This document shows, in pieces, positions 53,101-59,100 of a DNA stretch of 64,000 bases. Each line of letters starts with the position of its first letter. Position 1 is the stretch's first letter. The notes beneath the pieces were generated by a model. The model ran no database searches, was not told the DNA's origin, and saw nothing but the letters and a program-made list of their open reading frames with translations. The stretch is from Siphonodentalium dalli (Eukaryota > Mollusca > Scaphopoda > Gadilida > Siphonodentaliidae): the NCBI GenBank assembly GCA_032622095.1, contig CP136066.1, positions 151,170,224-151,234,223 of the forward strand. Direction: 5' to 3'. Made by a program: the position numbers and the translations under genes.

Positions 53101-56100
53101 CCCTACCGTGGCGAAGAAGTTACGGGTTTGGCAAAAAAACTTCCTGGAAAAATTATGGATCTACTCGATCCCGTCCTGTAAAAGCCAGCCTTGGTCACTA
53201 GGACGTAACAACTACAGATACAGACAGACAGATACAGATGTGAAGTCACTGAAGTCAAGATGATCAAATTTAGTTTTCCGGAATTTCCAGGGAATCTGGC
53301 AAAATTATGCAATATGCTCCAGAATTGACACATTACGCTGCAAGAAAAAGATATATTTCCATTATAATTTGAGTATAGGTATCATTGGAACCTGTTGCTT
53401 GGATGAATAAGTGTCGTTTTCCTTTTCTGGTAACTTTTCATCGCCGTGAATTTCGCGACAGCAACGAATCGACTCCATTTTGATTTAATAAAAAATAGGA
53501 ACCGGAAGAGCACCTGTTCGGAATGATCAGATGGATCATATCGATACTCTTGGACGGTTAAATGTTACACAAGTGTAAATGTTTTCCATAGGCCTCAGCG
53601 CAAATGTTTTACCATATACTGTTTACTGTATAAAGCCTAGGTCCAAAAGTTTCTTTAAATCTGAAAGATTGACATTAGCGGAAACTTTTTATCCAAACAA
53701 AATTAATCATAATCGCCTTTAAATCTTGTGCTTTCGAAACTAGTGTCAGAACCAGTCAGAACCGCACTAAAAATATTGTCATATTTTAGACCACATCACA
53801 ACAATCAGTTCACTACAATGGTTTAAAGGTACTCAATCCGATTAAGCACCCCTAAATTACTATTTCTTTGGCTTCGGGGGTAAAAAATATTTGATTCGAG
53901 TCGAGGAACCCGATGGATAACTTTAAAATCAAGTTATAGTTATTAACAATAATAACCACTTGATTTTAGAGTTATCCATCTTATTTGTCTGTTTGACCAC
54001 GAGGCAGACTAAATTGGTGGCCCAAATCTCGAGAAATTAACGAACTTCAAAAATCGATATCTGATCACTCTGAGCTTTGATGTGTGGGTTCGTCGACTCG
54101 AATCAAATATTTTTTACCCCCGAAGCCAAAGAAATAGTAATTTAGGGGTGCTTAATCGGATTGAGTACCTTTAACTCCTGTGCCAATGGCTATTTTATAA
54201 TTTTTCCTATGGGAGATCACAGGGATGAGATGTGATGTATTTTTATGCTAAAAACACATAAGGCTTATGACCATGCAATCTTGGTTGCCTGTTGTGGACA
54301 TCCATCCTTTAGGTGATGAGCACCCCTGTATATTGGGTGAATAAAACAATAATAGTAAAATATATTGTGATAAACTATCATATGATAGATGAGTTGATAA
54401 AAATATGCTGATAGTTCTTGCGAAGAAATGTTTTTAAGAATTACTATGGAGGGAAAGAGTTATGGCCCTGGATTCACACCTATTTGACCTTTGAACTTAT
54501 TTAAAAAAATCTGAATCCGAGTCGCCTGGGAAACATCCACAACAAAATATATAAACCCATTCAGTCTAGTGATGCGGACCGGACCGGACCGCCTTGTGTG
54601 GTCCGGTCCACTGCCAAGGCGGTCCAGTCCGGTCCGGTACACATGCCTGGACCGGTCCAAAACGGTCCGGTCCACCTATAATAGGCTATATGTTAATGAA
54701 TTCTCTGTTTTCTCAAAGTTTTACCTCTGTATAATACACAGTACACACTATAAGGTTAACTGAGTTCAGTGCATTGCAATGAGTCCATATATGTTAAAAC
54801 TTACATTGTTTACCGATTGTATGCATCATTGTCTGTCTCTGGTGGGATATACTGGGAACGATGCACAATAATAGTATTTCTAGTAATGCGAACATGCACT
54901 AATTAAAGGTACTCAATCCGTAAAGAGGGTCCCCATCTCAACAGATTCCAACAACAACAATCCGATCAGAGGGTCCTATATTACTATTTCTTTGGCTTTG
55001 GGGGTAAACAATATTTGATTCGAGTCGAGGAACCCATCAAACAAAGCTCAGAGTTATTAGATATTGGTTTTTGAAATTTGTTAATTGCTCGAGATGAGTA
55101 CTAATAACTGCCGTCAATTTGGTAACCTGCTCCAGATTTTAAGCCAAAACTCTATTCAAACAGACAAGGATGGATAACTCTATAATCAAGTGGTACTAAT
55201 AACGAAATTTTGACTGTCTTCTGGGCCAGAAAGAATTCCCGATAATGAAAAATAATAGATTTCTAACAAATCTGAGCTTTGATGGGTGACTTCCTCGACT
55301 CGAATCAAATATTTTTGACCCCCGAAGCCATTGAAATAGTAATTGAGAGGAGTTTTATCGGGTTGAGTACCTTTAAATGTAGTTGACAGATATATAGCTA
55401 GGGCCAGAATGTGTTATAACCAATCTAACATGGCACTCAACTGATCGTATGCATGATTCGTATCATACTTATTTTCATTAAATTGAAATTTATACGAAAT
55501 AACTATACTGATGACAATTATACAAATGTGTACTAATATCACTACTACATTAATATTGGAGTCTTGGAGATTGTGATGGCTGATTGTATAGTCCTGACAA
55601 TTACAGTTATATACATATATAAGTACAACTACTATTGGATTAATGTGACTACCTTGTCTTTCATTATAAGGAAAATGACATGTACACAGTACATCTATAC
55701 ATTGTTTTCGTGGCATCAAACGTTTAATATATATTAACCACTTGAATGCGTCAATACATCGTTGCTAATTGATATGACGGCAAATACGCAATAATATTGC
55801 GATAGTTTATTTTACTGAAGTAAAATAGTGGACCGGACCGGAGAGTACCGGACCGGCGGCAAAAAGCGGCCCGGTCCAGTGACACCCGGACCGGTCCGGT
55901 CCACATCACTAATTCAGTCTGGAAAGACATCCAGACAGATGGAAAGAATGACCTTCTGACAGACAAACAAATTCAATCCAATATATCGCCCCATTTTTTT
56001 TGGTGCAAAATCAGGATATATGAGTTCATCAGGATAAGTGGTGATTAAGAAAATGTTATTGGAACAGGCCAGCACATTTTGTTTAAATTTTATTTTAATA

Positions 56101-59100
56101 AATTTAATGACAACACACATACATCAGTGCTATGCAGTTGTTTACTGCAGTTTGTCAGATATGATATAATTTAAATTGAGGACATGTGTACAATTAACTC
56201 TCTTGTCTGGAGCGAATATCATTGACTGAAGCTTCTGGTGGGAGATGTGAGTTGAGGGTGCATGCGGGGTTGGAGCTGCTGGTTGGGGGCATGGGTCATG
56301 TGGGGGTATGGAAAGGGGAGGTTTCCATGTTTTCATTAAAGATTGAAGTTTCATAACTCTGCAGATGTTGTAATGGTGTTATTTTTTCTAATTTTTAACA
56401 TGTTTTTATATAAATAATAAAAAAAACTCCTTAAATTGAGCAAGGAGTCAATCTTAAAAAAAAACCAAATATTTGTTTTGGTTACTCCATCTGAACAAAT
56501 CTGAATCCCAGTCACCCAAGGACCCTTATACCAAATATCAGCTAAATAGGCCCAAAGGTTCTTGAGAAGTCGTCGTTTTAAGAATTACTATGGAGGGAAA
56601 GAGTTATGGCCCTGGCTTTGCACCTATTTGACCTGGTGACATCATTTTAACAAATCAGAATGTGAGTCACCCAGGGAACATCCTTTCTAAATATGAACCC
56701 ATTCGGTCTTATGGTTCTGGAGAATTTGTTTTAAGAATTACTATGGAGGGAGAGTTGTGGCCCAGGCTTCGCAACTATTTGGAATGGTGACCTCATTTTA
56801 ACAAATCTGAATGTGAGTCACCCAGAGATGGAACATCCACACCAAATATTAACCAATTCGGTCTTAAGGTTCTGGAGAAGAAGACGATTGTTGATGGACG
56901 GATGGACAACATACGAGGAGTGATGACTATAGCTCTCCACTGGAGACTACATTTCAGGTGAGCTAAAAACAGCACCACTAAGAACATGCATGGAGAAATA
57001 AATTAACAATGTTCTTATATTCATTATTGATTGTTTTCCAATATAGACATTTAAGCCAGTGCATTTGCTTATATATGCGAGGCTCCCTATAGTAGACTCG
57101 CATATATAAGAGAATGCACTGGCACAGGTTATTTATTGCTCCACCAGCACATCTCCTGTCATGAAAGGGTTAAGATAAATTAAATTTCTGTTAAGATGGA
57201 TAATGGAAGAATTGACAGTAAAAAATTACAACCACATTTAGTGACAATTTCAGAAAACACAATGCCTCTTTGTAAATTGTAAATGTTTACTTCTTAATTC
57301 AGGACGAATTAATCACTGATAAAAAGTAATGATTCCACCAACAAAAGTCACTGCATAATCCATATGTAAGAATAAAATTGCCTGCTGCCAAAATTTATGA
57401 GAAAACTACATGTACTTTGAGCATGATAATTCTCTATTCTTGTCTTATTACATCAGTGGTGTAAAGGTGTTCCACATCACTTTAATAAGTTATTCTTTCA
57501 TTATCAATGCACTTTCTCTAAAGAAGTATTTAGTATCAACCCTTTCTATACTAAATGGATTCTCGCACTAAGTTAAAACTAGAGATGGGCCTGTCCCATG
57601 CGACTAAAGAATACCCCATATTCAACATGTTATTGGAATGAAGTAGCCATTACCATACATTGGACACTGAAATAATGTCAACAGGTAACCCTAACCCTAA
57701 ACCTAACCAACAAGACAGTCAATGACTGTGGGTCGCTCACCAGACTGTAAGGACTGAGAAGACGGGGACTCTGAAGACTACAAGAGTCAGTACTTGACAA
57801 AATCACTTAAGGCAAGTAGTTCTAAACATGGATATAGCTGGATGTCAGATGAGCAGGGCTCTTCACCTTGAAATTTCTAATTGCACATCACTGACAAATC
57901 TCCAACCTCTTACCTTTTAAAGAGGACAACCATACCACAATACTAAGTTCACAAAAATCCTTTTGTACATTCCTCTTAGGTTGAATTTTACGACTGGTAC
58001 CAGTACTTCAAGCTCTCAAATGTTTTGAAATAACCAACCTGACACACCCCACAATGTTAAAATTTGTGGCCAATTCGGTCCAACAGTTTAACTGAAGTAG
58101 GAACATATCGACTGATGGTTTAAAAACATACATGTAAGAAAATCAAACCAAACTACAAGAACAATTCTAACTTATTTTTGGTGTGAACATCTAATCTACA
58201 ACTAATGTATTATCAGGCATGAAATATTTAACTGTTTAACTTTTGATCAAAGTAGGGGGTCAAATCTCCACCCCTCTACACTTCCTCCCCATTGTCTCAA
58301 ACATTGCCCCCACCCAGGCTGTCTGGGAATCAAACAGCATAGAGGAGAGTTAAATCTCTTATCTCTGCTCCTATTAGAACAAATGTGAATCCCCATCTAT
58401 GAGATCCATTCATCTAGTAATATCAATATACCCCCAATTTTTCCTTGAAAAATCAGGGTATGATTTCACCTGGATAAGTGGTGGTTAAGAAACTAATATT
58501 GGAACAGCCGAGTCTGTATTTAGTGTCTTACCTTTGCAGGTGAATTTAATGACAGTATTCCGCAAGGTGGACTAACATCACCGAATTCACCCTCTGGGGA
58601 CCTCATTTCCTAAAAATTACCCCATTTGAACCCCGGTCACCCAAGGCCCCTCCATACCAAATATAAGCTATATAGGCCCAATGGTTCTTGAAAAAACTGT
58701 TTTAAGAATTACTATGGAGGGAAAGAGTTATGGCCCTGGCTTCGCACCTACATGTATTTGATCTGATGAACTTAATTGAACAAATCTGATTGTGAGACAC
58801 CTATGGATCATGCACAATGAAATATATAAACACATTCCGTCTTTAATATGGAGAAGAAAACAATTGTTGATAGATGGATGGATAAGACATCCCAATAGGC
58901 AGCCGGATGGAAGCCTGACAGATAGAAGACAAATTTAATCCAATATATACCCCCCCCCCCCCCCAATTTTTCTTTGAAAAATAGTGGTATGATTTCATCT
59001 GGATAAGTGGTGATTAAGAAAATAATATGAAATGGCCAAGTCTGAATTTAGTATGTCTGATATTTGCAGAATTAGGTCGCCAAAAGGTGAATTTAATGAC

